Positions 32,352-40,518 of a stretch of DNA of 46,976 nucleotides are shown one piece after another (position 1 is the first letter of the stretch; each line of letters starts with the position of its first letter). The position numbers and the translations under genes were made by a program. The stretch covers positions 1 through 46,976 of the forward strand of contig CASECI010000007.1 of assembly GCA_949286465.1 (NCBI GenBank), read 5' to 3'. The stretch is from an uncultured Alphaproteobacteria bacterium. GTDB lineage: Bacteria > Pseudomonadota > Alphaproteobacteria > CAAHEQ01 > UBA3637. The notes under the pieces were generated by a model that was given only the letters and a program-made list of their open reading frames with translations, ran no database searches and had not been told where the DNA came from.

Positions 32352-33098
32352 TTAAGTATCATCCTCTTCAATTAAATTTACAGAATATTTAGGAATAGGA
32401 TGGAGGGGTTTATTTTTTTGTGTTGAAGACAAATTTGTTTTCTGTATCGAGGTTGAAATCTTTTTTTCAGAGGGAGTATTTTTATTTTCTTGCTTTGGAA
32501 TATCAAAAGATGAGTTAAGAAATAAGTTTTCCAATATGGTCTCGTTGTTCGTTTGTATAGTAGAAATTTCTTGAATAGCAGCGTTTAATGTCTGTTGCAT
32601 TTTTTCAATATCGGAATCGACAATGATATATTTTAAAACGTGATTAATTTGTTCGTTTTGCCGTTTAAAGAGGTGCATAATATTTTGTTTTATTTTTTCA
32701 ATATCTCTTTGGCCTGTTGCTAAGACTGACTGAGCTACATTAGAGCCAATCGTCATCCCCATTGTTTCCCAAAGTGGAGATAATTCCTCTGCTTTAGGAA
32801 GTTTGGCTTTTTGATTTTCCTTTTCTTCTAATTCTTCACGTTCTTGTAAATCTTTATGTTCAAGAAAGTTGATATATTCACGAATTTCTTCTCCACCAGG
32901 AAGGCTTGTTAAAGCAATCAAGACTTCAGGTGTAGATTGTTCCATAATAATTGTATTATATCTTTTAACAGCGTCTTCACCTAAGATAGATAGTTGCCGA
33001 TAGATATTGATAAATCTCTGTGCGATGGATGTAGGAGATTCATCATCTTTTTTTCGACTTGCTAAAAAATCTTTTTTCCAGGTTTTTATATCGGACAT
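32352..33098 (-). CDS. Unknown helical cytoplasmic protein with LPGG motif
   Basis: The 248-residue protein lacks a signal peptide. Helices fill residues 1-180, including S-L-P-G-G-E-E-I-R-E-Y-I-N-F-L-E (about 61-76), which parallels the LPGG segment of the 500-residue neighbour. A low-complexity Lys/Ser/Thr tail follows. There is a 20-base gap after the XRE regulator gene and a 65-base gap before the 500-residue gene. No family is recognised. It may be a regulator partner or a secretion chaperone. Confidence 0.58.
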   Translation of the reverse strand: MSDIKTWKKDFLASRKKDDESPTSIAQRFINIYRQLSILGEDAVKRYNTIIMEQSTPEVLIALTSLPGGEEIREYINFLEHKDLQEREELEEKENQKAKLPKAEELSPLWETMGMTIGSNVAQSVLATGQRDIEKIKQNIMHLFKRQNEQINHVLKYIIVDSDIEKMQQTLNAAIQEISTIQTNNETILENLFLNSSFDIPKQENKNTPSEKKISTSIQKTNLSSTQKNKPLHPIPKYSVNLIEEDDT

Positions 33099-33118
33099 AT
33101 CTTAACTTTCTTCATTTT

Positions 33119-34084
33119 CTAAGTTATTTGAATATATGTGATTTTATCGAAATAGTGAGTATTTTCTTTTGTTATCTTTATGCCGGTAGTAAGACCTTTT
33201 GGAATGAAAATTAATTCAGAAGTCTCATCTTTTTTACATAACCCTAATTCTAATGTATGTTCGTCTTTGTGAAATACCGCCATGTCTCCATCTTGAGGCC
33301 TTTGGCTCTTATCTGCAAAAAGGAAAGTCCTTTGTGAAGGTAAGTCCGCTATACTTGAGGAAAGCAAAATCCCATAAAGTGATGCTCTATTAGAGAAACT
33401 TGGCTCTATCTGTTGGATAGGTGATTGAGAATTTGTTGTAATTTCAGTTAAGCTTTTTGCTTCTGCAATTACGGGAATCCGTTGATAGAAATGCATGGTA
33501 ACAGAACTAACAGGTAAATCGTTATATCCGCCTTTAGGGTGGAATATTCCCGGCTTCCCTGTTTTCTTTAAATCTTGTAAAGAACCAGCCATATCTAACT
33601 TGTAGATTTCTATCTGGAGTGTTTCCGGAGTATACCCTAATGCATGCGCAATGTGTTTAAATTGTTCTTCAGTAACTTCACGTTGCCCCATTTCGATTCT
33701 ATGATAGACAGATAATGTCAAACTGGCTCCTTTTGCAACATCTTGAAGCGTTAACATTTTTTCTCCTCGAATGTAGCGAAGGCCTGCACCAAGTGTCTTT
33801 AAACCACTTTTTTCATTGATTTGTTTGCGTCGATCTTGTTCTTTTTGCCATGCTTGGAGTATTTCTGGTTGAGATGTATGTTCTACAACAAAAATGCTTT
33901 CTTTCGGACAATCTAGAAATTGAGCTATTTTAGAAAGTTGATTATCGTCGATTCGTCGATATCCCTTTTCTATTTTACTGATAGCAGATAAACTGACATT
34001 TAGAACACTTGCAATTTCTTTCATCGTTTTTCCGCGTGTCCGTCGTATCATACGTATTTGATTGGGGAAAATAATTTCTTCCAT
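33119..34084 (-). CDS. XRE-type regulator with two helix-turn-helix domains and S24-like C-terminus
   Basis: The 321-residue protein has two separate XRE helix-turn-helix domains. The first is at about 6-62 (T-M-K-E-I-A-S-V-L-N-V-S-L-S-A-I-S-K-I-E-K-G), the second at about 96-155 (T-L-Q-D-V-A-K-G-A-S-L-T-L-S-V-Y-H-R-I-E-M-G). The last 110 residues look like the C-terminal fold of S24/LexA-type repressors (R-P-Q-D-G-D-M-A-V-F). The S-M nucleophile motif is not evident, so self-cleavage is doubtful. It heads the minus-strand operon and likely controls it. Nearby candidate sites are the direct repeats just upstream and perhaps the inverted repeats at the virB promoters. Confidence 0.82.
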   Translation of the reverse strand: MEEIIFPNQIRMIRRTRGKTMKEIASVLNVSLSAISKIEKGYRRIDDNQLSKIAQFLDCPKESIFVVEHTSQPEILQAWQKEQDRRKQINEKSGLKTLGAGLRYIRGEKMLTLQDVAKGASLTLSVYHRIEMGQREVTEEQFKHIAHALGYTPETLQIEIYKLDMAGSLQDLKKTGKPGIFHPKGGYNDLPVSSVTMHFYQRIPVIAEAKSLTEITTNSQSPIQQIEPSFSNRASLYGILLSSSIADLPSQRTFLFADKSQRPQDGDMAVFHKDEHTLELGLCKKDETSELIFIPKGLTTGIKITKENTHYFDKITYIQIT

Positions 34085-34097
34085 TCTCAGAATCTCC

Positions 34098-34124
34098 TTA
34101 CTTGTATCACTTACTTTACTTATA
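34098..34124 (-). promoter_or_regulatory. Leader of the XRE operon: -10-like box and direct repeats
   Basis: Reading the minus strand, TATAAG (34119-34124) is a plausible -10 box, with no good -35 at the usual distance. Downstream toward the start codon lie two copies of AAGTAA (34111-34116 and 34098-34103) with a 13-base period. Placement between promoter and start suits autorepression by the XRE protein; this is inference. Confidence 0.35.
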
Positions 34125-34157
34125 GCAGATTTTTTTTTGAGAAAATAGACAAAAAAT

Positions 34158-34195
34158 AAAAAAAAATCACTTTTTTCAAAAAAGTGATTTTTTTA
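34158..34195 (-). terminator. Rho-independent terminator of the VirB6 operon
   Basis: A long inverted repeat centred on 34177 pairs AAATCAC (34164-34170) with GTGATTT (34184-34190) and extends through A and T runs on both sides. On the minus strand it gives a hairpin followed by a U-run immediately after the stop of the 908-residue VirB6 gene. The stop codon itself lies in the hairpin arm. It separates that operon from the XRE operon. Confidence 0.85.
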
Positions 34196-36919
34196 GAGTA
34201 AAAATAAACTTCTGAAGTAATTGTTGGTATTCTTTTTTTCAGAAGAAGTTTGGTCTTTTTGTGCCTGTCCTGGCGTATTTTTTTCTTCTCGCTCAGATTG
34301 TTTTTTTCTTTCAGCATCCTCTTTTGCCTTTTCTTTTTGCTTGAGAATATCTTTAAGAACGGTAACTTCTTGAGTCAAATTCATAACTTCAGTTTCTAAC
34401 TGAGTTATTTGTGCATTAATAAAGGAAAGTCTTGTTTCTACGGAATTAAGTTCACTTTGTTCTTTTGCAGATAATGTTCCAGAACTTAATAAGGAATCAC
34501 GTTTATCTTCTGCTTCTCTCCTCTTATCTCTAAGCTCATTTAATCTTGCGCGTTTAACGCGTAACTCATCTTCCTTAGAGCGAAGTTCTATACCTTCGCC
34601 CATGGTTGATAAAGAAGCTCCTAAAGAAGCTCCTGGGACGAGAGATGATAAGCCTAATCCTACATGAGCAGCTCCTAGAACTGTTCCTGCAACAATTCCC
34701 AGTGCAATACTATCTGTTGCGCCTGCTGTTTTTGTAAAATATTTGTTGTGAGCTATCATTTTACCTGTTTTACGGATTGTCGCTGCAGTTAATTTCGATG
34801 GAAGTTTTATCGCAGCTTTTGTCGCCTTTTTAGTAACGTAAGTAGCAGCTTTTGTTGCCCAAGCAGCAGCGATAGAAAAGCCTTTTATTCCTGCCCATAA
34901 AGAATATTGAGTTGCTTTAACTACTCCAATTAGTGGAACTGCTATGATTCCACCAATACCTCCTGTCGCAGCCGTAAAGGCACTTAATTTTGCTGTTAAG
35001 GCATCTCCAGCAGCATTAACAGCATTCGCGGCAGCATCTCCTCCAGATTTTATTCCTTTTTCAACTGCTTCTCCTGTCTTGTTTAGGCCTTCTTCTGCTA
35101 AAGTAGCAACATTATCCGTTGAGTGTTCTACTTTATCTGCTGCAGCGTTAAATCTTTGGCTTGTGTTGCGGCGTAAAAGACGAGATTTTGCTTCAGCACT
35201 ATGATACGTTGGAAGTCCTTTTCCCATAACTTCTGCACGAGCAGAACCTGTTTCACCCCAAGTTTCATCATATACGGCACTTGTCAGTGCAACAGGAGTA
35301 GCTATAGCACCCGCAGCAGTACTGATAGCAGCAATGCCTCCTTGACTTTCCAGATGAATTCCAGAAACTTCTCCTGTTGTTTCGTCAATAGAGCTAATGA
35401 GTTTAAATGCAAAATAGGCAAGCACAAGACACATTAAAATAAGTAATCCGCCTGATGCAAATTGGAAGACATCAAATAACTGTACAATATCATTATTTGC
35501 TAAAGCGTTTGTGATGGCTTCGGTGTCTTCTGCTAGAGCGGCATAGAACATCTGAACAAGCACAAGTAAAAGCAAGGACATAGATAAGAAAGTGAATAAT
35601 GAATATAAAACAACATTGAAAGCATGAGCAGTATACTTTCTTGTTGCTTTAAAAACATATGCAACGATTAAGAACGGTAAGAGAGTTGCAACAAAGCCTA
35701 TTCTAAAGAAAGCATCAATTAAGTAAAAAGGAAATAAAACAGTGATGATAAAGAAAGTAAAAACAATAGCATAACCTGTAACCCACATAGAGAGGTTAGG
35801 TATGCTCATTCTGAAAGGCGCTCCAATGACCCATTTAGGAGGGAAAGTAAATGCTCCATCTGTTGTTGCATAGCAAGATAAAGATTGTCCTATGATCATG
35901 GGTGGAGATACAGTTCTATAAAGTGAGCAGATAATGCAAAGCATAGAGTTCTTTAACTGAGGCGAAAAGGCACGATCTTCTGCGTTTAATTGAATAGCTG
36001 TTACATTTCCCGTTCCATCAGGTTGAGCGACTGCTGCTTCAGGGTTAAGCATAGCCGTACAGTAAGAACACTGGTTGGGAGGAACATTTAAAGCATCAGA
36101 CATTTGTTCATCTATTTTAGGCATAGAACTTCCAAATGCCGCGACATCAGACATCTTCATGGTATATCCGGCAGAAAATGAAAATAACGGCGTAAGGATT
36201 AAATCAAATACTTCACGAACAGGTGAGATTAATAAAACAGCGGCGACAATGACGAGTAAGAATTTTTTAAATATATCAGTAAAGACAGCTCCTAAGTCTG
36301 TAAATCCCCATGTTCCAAGCATCTTTAGCACAGCAAATAACAACCAAAAAGCAAAGCCAATTGCGAGCAGTTTTAATGCGTACTTATTTTCTTGAACATC
36401 ATTATAAAAAGTTGTTGCTAACTTATCAATTCCTTCAATAATTATATAAGCCATATCGCAAGACCAACAGTCATCTTGAATGTCTTGGAGTAGTTCTTGA
36501 GGTTTTTTGCAGAGCTTTTCTTCTTGAGCGTCTTCTTTGGCTTTTTCTTTAATAAGGTCTTCATATTGTTTTTTTAGTTGCTCATATTGGCGTTGTTGTG
36601 CTTGCGTCCGTTGGTCCGCTGGAATACGACTAACAGCTCTGAAACTTTCTCCAACTTGTTTGATTTGTGCGTCCAAATCTTGTGCGATTGCTCCAGATGA
36701 CGGAATAAACGTACACAAAGAGATAGCAATAAATAAGAGAATTAAGACCTTTTTTATGTGATAAAAGAGATGTGTTTTATATAGGGCATACACAAGGGAA
36801 AAGAGAATAACTGGGAGTGCAAGTATCCATATATAATAGAAGAAACTAAGAGATCCCATTAGGAGCACTAAAGAAGCAAGAGATAAAAGGATGAAAATTT
36901 GAAATATATGTTTAATCAT
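34193..36919 (-). CDS. VirB6/TrbL-family channel protein with long cytoplasmic coiled-coil tail
   Basis: The 908-residue polytopic protein starts with hydrophobic helices and an A-I-A-Q-D site near residue 80. A periplasmic segment carries D-C-W-S-C (about 147-151). The VirB6 core has L-F-P-F-Y-L-I-D-A-F-F-R-I-G-F and T-R-K-Y-T-A-H-A-F. The region from about 520 is Ala/Lys-rich with further weak hydrophobic stretches, then a charged coiled coil (about 770-880). VirB6 forms part of the inner-membrane channel. Standard VirB6 is about 300 residues, so the tail is an extension like those of Rickettsiales VirB6 proteins. It is the last of three paralogues in the operon, nine bases after the middle gene. 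Confidence 0.82.
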   Translation of the reverse strand: MIKHIFQIFILLSLASLVLLMGSLSFFYYIWILALPVILFSLVYALYKTHLFYHIKKVLILLFIAISLCTFIPSSGAIAQDLDAQIKQVGESFRAVSRIPADQRTQAQQRQYEQLKKQYEDLIKEKAKEDAQEEKLCKKPQELLQDIQDDCWSCDMAYIIIEGIDKLATTFYNDVQENKYALKLLAIGFAFWLLFAVLKMLGTWGFTDLGAVFTDIFKKFLLVIVAAVLLISPVREVFDLILTPLFSFSAGYTMKMSDVAAFGSSMPKIDEQMSDALNVPPNQCSYCTAMLNPEAAVAQPDGTGNVTAIQLNAEDRAFSPQLKNSMLCIICSLYRTVSPPMIIGQSLSCYATTDGAFTFPPKWVIGAPFRMSIPNLSMWVTGYAIVFTFFIITVLFPFYLIDAFFRIGFVATLLPFLIVAYVFKATRKYTAHAFNVVLYSLFTFLSMSLLLLVLVQMFYAALAEDTEAITNALANNDIVQLFDVFQFASGGLLILMCLVLAYFAFKLISSIDETTGEVSGIHLESQGGIAAISTAAGAIATPVALTSAVYDETWGETGSARAEVMGKGLPTYHSAEAKSRLLRRNTSQRFNAAADKVEHSTDNVATLAEEGLNKTGEAVEKGIKSGGDAAANAVNAAGDALTAKLSAFTAATGGIGGIIAVPLIGVVKATQYSLWAGIKGFSIAAAWATKAATYVTKKATKAAIKLPSKLTAATIRKTGKMIAHNKYFTKTAGATDSIALGIVAGTVLGAAHVGLGLSSLVPGASLGASLSTMGEGIELRSKEDELRVKRARLNELRDKRREAEDKRDSLLSSGTLSAKEQSELNSVETRLSFINAQITQLETEVMNLTQEVTVLKDILKQKEKAKEDAERKKQSEREEKNTPGQAQKDQTSSEKKNTNNYFRSLFLL

Positions 36920-36927
36920 CGTCTACC

Positions 36928-38184
36928 TCACTGATTGTTTTTTGTAATGATGTCCATAGCTTCCTGTTGAGCTTTCTTTTTCATTGCAGTAGCAATAGGT
37001 GCAGCACCAGCTGCGGCTGCTGCATAAGCAACGGCTGCATAAATAGCCGCCTTTATGACAGATTTAGCTTTCTCCATCATTCCCACTAAAATAGATGTTG
37101 CAGGACCGCCCCCTAAATAACCAGCTATAATAAGCGTTCTTTTGGAGAGGGCATACATATAAAAACACAATATTAAGAAAGATAACCCAGATACAGATAA
37201 ACGAGTCATTTGTCGGATGGCATCTGGATTAGCATCTTGATAAATTGGATCTAATAAAAGATTGTATCCTCGTAGTTGCGTAAATCCTTCAATTGTTGAA
37301 ACAACAAGAGCTACGAAAATACAGCCGATGAGTAATTGTACAAGAGAAGATAAAAACATATCAAAAGCTTGTATAACTTTTCTTTGGGTAATTGGGAAAA
37401 CCCATGCGACAACGAAAAGCGGAAACAAAATAATAACAAATCCTAAACGTATGATGCCATCAATAAAATAATAAGGGAAGAATAAAGCCAATAAAAAGAA
37501 TATACACAAGACAACGAAACCTAATAAAAAGCCAGGGAAATCAGCTAATAAAATCATGCGTAGACCAAGAGCTCTTCCGATATCAAGCGCGACTTGAATA
37601 CGATAAATCAAGTTTTCAAGTTGAGAGCCTACAATAGCTGGGAAGGCGGGATTGTCTGTGAAGGTTGTCCCAACGTTAACATTTGCTCCGACAGCAAATG
37701 CTTGATCATTGGCTCCAATAACTCGCATGGAAAGATAGATAAACATCAGCATAATTGGCTCAACAATTAAATTGATGAAACGCATCATGACTTGTGTATT
37801 AATTAAGATTGCTGCAGCAAACATAGCTCTTGCGATTCTTCCTGTAACCTGAACCCAATATTCTATGTAATTAGGCACGCGGAAACTCATAAAGAAAGAA
37901 AGTGTTTTAAAGCCTATCCATAAGGCAAGAAAAGCAGCTAAGAAGTTTAATGAAACGACTCTTATTTTATCATACACTTTTAAGGCAACATCACCCATAG
38001 TGTTGTATGTTGTGCTAAACACTTGACAAGACCAACAACCTTTGATTGACTTCATTTCGGCATCAGTTTTAGCTATGTCGTTATCAATTTTCATTTCGCA
38101 AGCACTTAACAACACGCATCCAATGAGAATGAGAGAAACATAAAGTATTTTTTTATTCAAAAAGTATTTCAATATGTTTTTCAT
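36928..38184 (-). CDS. VirB6/TrbL-family channel protein with lipoprotein-type N-terminus
   Basis: The 418-residue protein begins with a hydrophobic signal and an apparent lipobox L-S-A-C (Cys near residue 29), unusual for a polytopic inner-membrane protein. A C-W-S-C motif follows at about 49-52. Several membrane helices include F-F-P-Y-Y-F-I-D-G-I-I-R-L-G-F and I-T-Q-R-K-V-I-Q-A-F, matching the shared VirB6 core of its two neighbours. An Ala-rich stretch precedes the basic C-terminal tail. It sits between the other two VirB6 genes. Confidence 0.8.
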   Translation of the reverse strand: MKNILKYFLNKKILYVSLILIGCVLLSACEMKIDNDIAKTDAEMKSIKGCWSCQVFSTTYNTMGDVALKVYDKIRVVSLNFLAAFLALWIGFKTLSFFMSFRVPNYIEYWVQVTGRIARAMFAAAILINTQVMMRFINLIVEPIMLMFIYLSMRVIGANDQAFAVGANVNVGTTFTDNPAFPAIVGSQLENLIYRIQVALDIGRALGLRMILLADFPGFLLGFVVLCIFFLLALFFPYYFIDGIIRLGFVIILFPLFVVAWVFPITQRKVIQAFDMFLSSLVQLLIGCIFVALVVSTIEGFTQLRGYNLLLDPIYQDANPDAIRQMTRLSVSGLSFLILCFYMYALSKRTLIIAGYLGGGPATSILVGMMEKAKSVIKAAIYAAVAYAAAAAGAAPIATAMKKKAQQEAMDIITKNNQ

Positions 38185-38207
38185 GGCTGTTCTGCCTTTT
38201 CTATATG

Positions 38208-39689
38208 TTAAGCTTTTGAGCTCCCTGAACTAGCACTGGTTCCACCGCTTTTGGACGGAGTGCTTTGACCAGCATTACCTGAACCTGCAAACTGCTTAGG
38301 TGAGCCAGAGCCCTTTGAAGCTGCTTGTGTATTGCCTCCTGAGGAACCAGGAGTAGGAATAGCTCCGACTTTTCCTCCAACTGCTCCTGCCCCAGCAGCA
38401 CCTGTTCCAGCTTTAGCAATTTGCAAGCCTTTCTTTCCAATAAACTTAGCAGCAGATGCAGTTGTTGCATAAGTTGAGTTTCCAATAGAAGAACTCATTG
38501 TTGAACCTGAGAAAGCACTTCCTAAAGCAGGAGCCATGTTAATTACCTTAACGGCAATGATTGTAGAAGCTAATACGACAAAGAGAGCTGTTCCACTTAA
38601 TGACATAGCTTTGGTAGCTTCTTCAACATTTCCTGATGCAAGAGCTGTGACTAATGCATCGATATTAATTGCAGCTGTGATAAGACGAACAGCAACGACC
38701 ATTAAAACAGAAAGAGCAACTAAAGTAAACATGGCGGCAAGAAGCATATCCCAACCTTTTGTTAAATATTGTCGAGTAACTGGAAATACCCAAAATAATA
38801 CATAAAGAGGCATTAAGGCAATGACAAATCCTATTCTTACAATGATGTCTATTAACTTAAATGGGAAAATAAAATAAAGCATAAAAAAGCCTATTCCCAT
38901 AATGGTACCAATGAGAGCTTGATAAAGATTGGGAAATATTAGCCAATTATTGATCGTCCATGCATAGACAACAATTGTTGCACTAACAGCCATACCGAAA
39001 ATAAGTTCTAAGCTCATAGTCTTAAGCATACACAACATTGAATCATAGGCTTCAGGACTTAAAGCTTTTGCTTGTTGATCATTGGTATAAAAGCGACTAT
39101 CATTTACATCTGTAGCTGTACAAAGGGGTGTTTGTGTTCTTGAAACACGATTCCCATCTCGAGAGATCTCTGTTACAAACCCATTACTTAGGCCTGCGCT
39201 TGATAATATTTCACTTGATAAGCCGCCAGTAAATGTAATAACTGGATTGACAGTATAATTAAATAAAAAGGCAACAGATGACATTAAAATAGCTGCGCCG
39301 ACAACAAGACGACCAATAGCCTTAAATAAATTAGTCATAAATTCGCCTGTATTAGGCACATTCAATGTTAAGAAGTATTTTAAAACGATAAAAGCAATCC
39401 AAACGGCGCCAAGAGCAGCCATAAGTGTTAGAAAAGAGGGGGCTAGTTGATTATAGATTTGTGTGGCAATTGTGTTGATAACATCAAAAGCAGCCGTGTA
39501 CAAAGGGCAGAACCAACAGCCAGATCCGCCTTGATTAATGTAGTAAAAAAGAATTGTTGGAAACAAGGCTCCTGCAACGAAAGTTGCTCCCACCAATGCT
39601 GCAGCTCCTACCCCTTGAGCTAATGTGGAGAGTGGAAAAGCTAAAAAAACACTTAAAAAACTAATGACAGAGTAAAAAAGTTTTTTCAT
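38208..39689 (-). CDS. VirB6/TrbL-family channel protein, first of three
   Basis: The 493-residue protein starts with a signal-like hydrophobic segment, then G-C-W-F-C-P-L-Y (about 55-62). It has at least five membrane helices, with the core I-F-P-F-K-L-I-D-I-I-V-R-I-G-F and V-T-R-Q-Y-L-T-K-G-W-D. The C-terminal 90 residues are Gly/Ser/Ala-rich and probably disordered. The core motif pattern (FP-x-x-x-I-D, R-x-G-F-V, L-x-P, T-R) is that of VirB6/TrbL. It is first in the operon, read from the minus-strand promoter at 39724-39752. Confidence 0.85.
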   Translation of the reverse strand: MKKLFYSVISFLSVFLAFPLSTLAQGVGAAALVGATFVAGALFPTILFYYINQGGSGCWFCPLYTAAFDVINTIATQIYNQLAPSFLTLMAALGAVWIAFIVLKYFLTLNVPNTGEFMTNLFKAIGRLVVGAAILMSSVAFLFNYTVNPVITFTGGLSSEILSSAGLSNGFVTEISRDGNRVSRTQTPLCTATDVNDSRFYTNDQQAKALSPEAYDSMLCMLKTMSLELIFGMAVSATIVVYAWTINNWLIFPNLYQALIGTIMGIGFFMLYFIFPFKLIDIIVRIGFVIALMPLYVLFWVFPVTRQYLTKGWDMLLAAMFTLVALSVLMVVAVRLITAAINIDALVTALASGNVEEATKAMSLSGTALFVVLASTIIAVKVINMAPALGSAFSGSTMSSSIGNSTYATTASAAKFIGKKGLQIAKAGTGAAGAGAVGGKVGAIPTPGSSGGNTQAASKGSGSPKQFAGSGNAGQSTPSKSGGTSASSGSSKA

Positions 39690-39723
39690 AACGGGCCTCG
39701 CTAAATTAAAATACTTTCTATTT

Positions 39724-39752
39724 ATTATAGACTTAAAATTAATATTCGTCTA
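39724..39752 (-). promoter_or_regulatory. Predicted promoter of the VirB6 operon
   Basis: On the minus strand TAGACG (39747-39752), a 17-base spacer and a perfect TATAAT (39724-39729) lie 35 bases before the first VirB6 start. Its -10 overlaps the -35 of the opposite promoter and its -35 overlaps the opposite -10, so the two promoters occupy the same DNA. Confidence 0.6.
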
Positions 39753-39756
39753 TACT
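39728..39756 (+). promoter_or_regulatory. Predicted promoter of the 39793 gene, overlapping the VirB6 promoter
   Basis: TAGACT (39728-39733), a 17-base spacer and TATACT (39751-39756) lie on the plus strand. Arms TATAGAC (39726-39732) and GTCTATA (39748-39754) form an inverted repeat, so both promoters are built from one symmetric element. Confidence 0.6.
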
Positions 39757-39792
39757 TATTTTAAAGGTTCTTAATTAAAAAAAGGGGGCAAG

Positions 39793-40440
39793 ATGCCAGG
39801 TGAAAAAACTTTTGATGACGAGTTAATCGAGATCTATACGCTTTTGTGGAAATATAAAGACTTATTAAAAGGATCTCCTGTGTTAGAGGTTGATCCGAAA
39901 ACAGTTAATGAAACAACAAAAGGCTCTCTTGTGCCGAGAATAAAGGAGCAAACGAGTGCTGTAATTGCTTATTTATTGGGTTTACATTCACCAATGAATA
40001 TCTCAAGTATGTCAAATGCGATAGAAAAATATTATCAGAAAGATGATTTCTGGAGGAAACTACTTATTCGGTATATGCAAATGGTGCATGAAGAAGAGTT
40101 ATTTGAGTTTAACAAAGAAAAAAAAGCAGTTTGTGAACAGGTCGCAACATTGAAACAAAAGGTCTCTTCTTATAGGGAAGAAAGAAAAGATATCATCAAG
40201 TCATTCGCAGAGGCTGTCCAAAAAGAAAAATTCCCTGTTAATGCTAAAAAGTTATTTACAAATTACTTGAATATGGCAGATAAAAATCCGCAAGAAGCTT
40301 GGAATACATTGATTACAAATCCTGCATTTTTTTCACCAATTATAACTGTTGACGCTTCAGGAAAAGTTGTTCTGTCTCCATCGGCAGCAAAAGCTCAGAA
40401 TGAAAAATTAGCTAATTTTCTGAAAAAATTGAAAGCTTAA
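39793..40440 (+). CDS. Unknown soluble helical protein divergent from the VirB6 operon
   Basis: The 215-residue protein has no signal peptide or membrane helix. It is helical, with a charged coiled-coil segment (about 100-140; V-A-T-L-K-Q-K-V-S-S-Y-R-E-E-R) and a short strand-rich end (V-D-A-S-G-K-V-V-L-S-P) before the last Lys-rich helix. A G-rich ribosome binding site (AGGGGGC) precedes the ATG. No family is recognised. Because it shares a symmetric promoter with the VirB6 operon, it may be a secretion substrate, chaperone or regulator; this is inference. Confidence 0.58.
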   Translation: MPGEKTFDDELIEIYTLLWKYKDLLKGSPVLEVDPKTVNETTKGSLVPRIKEQTSAVIAYLLGLHSPMNISSMSNAIEKYYQKDDFWRKLLIRYMQMVHEEELFEFNKEKKAVCEQVATLKQKVSSYREERKDIIKSFAEAVQKEKFPVNAKKLFTNYLNMADKNPQEAWNTLITNPAFFSPIITVDASGKVVLSPSAAKAQNEKLANFLKKLKA

Positions 40441-40458
40441 TCAGGTTGTCGTAAATAA

Positions 40459-40487
40459 TAGACAAAATATTTTTTCTGTGCTAAAAT
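40459..40487 (+). promoter_or_regulatory. Predicted promoter of the 807-residue protein gene
   Basis: TAGACA (40459-40464), a 17-base spacer and TAAAAT (40482-40487) lie 31 bases before the ATG at 40519. The gene has its own promoter although it follows the 39793 gene by only 78 bases. Confidence 0.5.
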
Positions 40488-40518
40488 AAGATTATTAAAT
40501 CTAAAAAGGAGTTTGAAA

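Noticed and set aside
20924-34116. The 9-base word AAGTAAGTG shared between the start of virB10 and the XRE leader (minus strand 34108-34116)
   Set aside because: In AT-rich DNA of this length a single 9-base match is expected by chance, and neither copy extends into a longer match.
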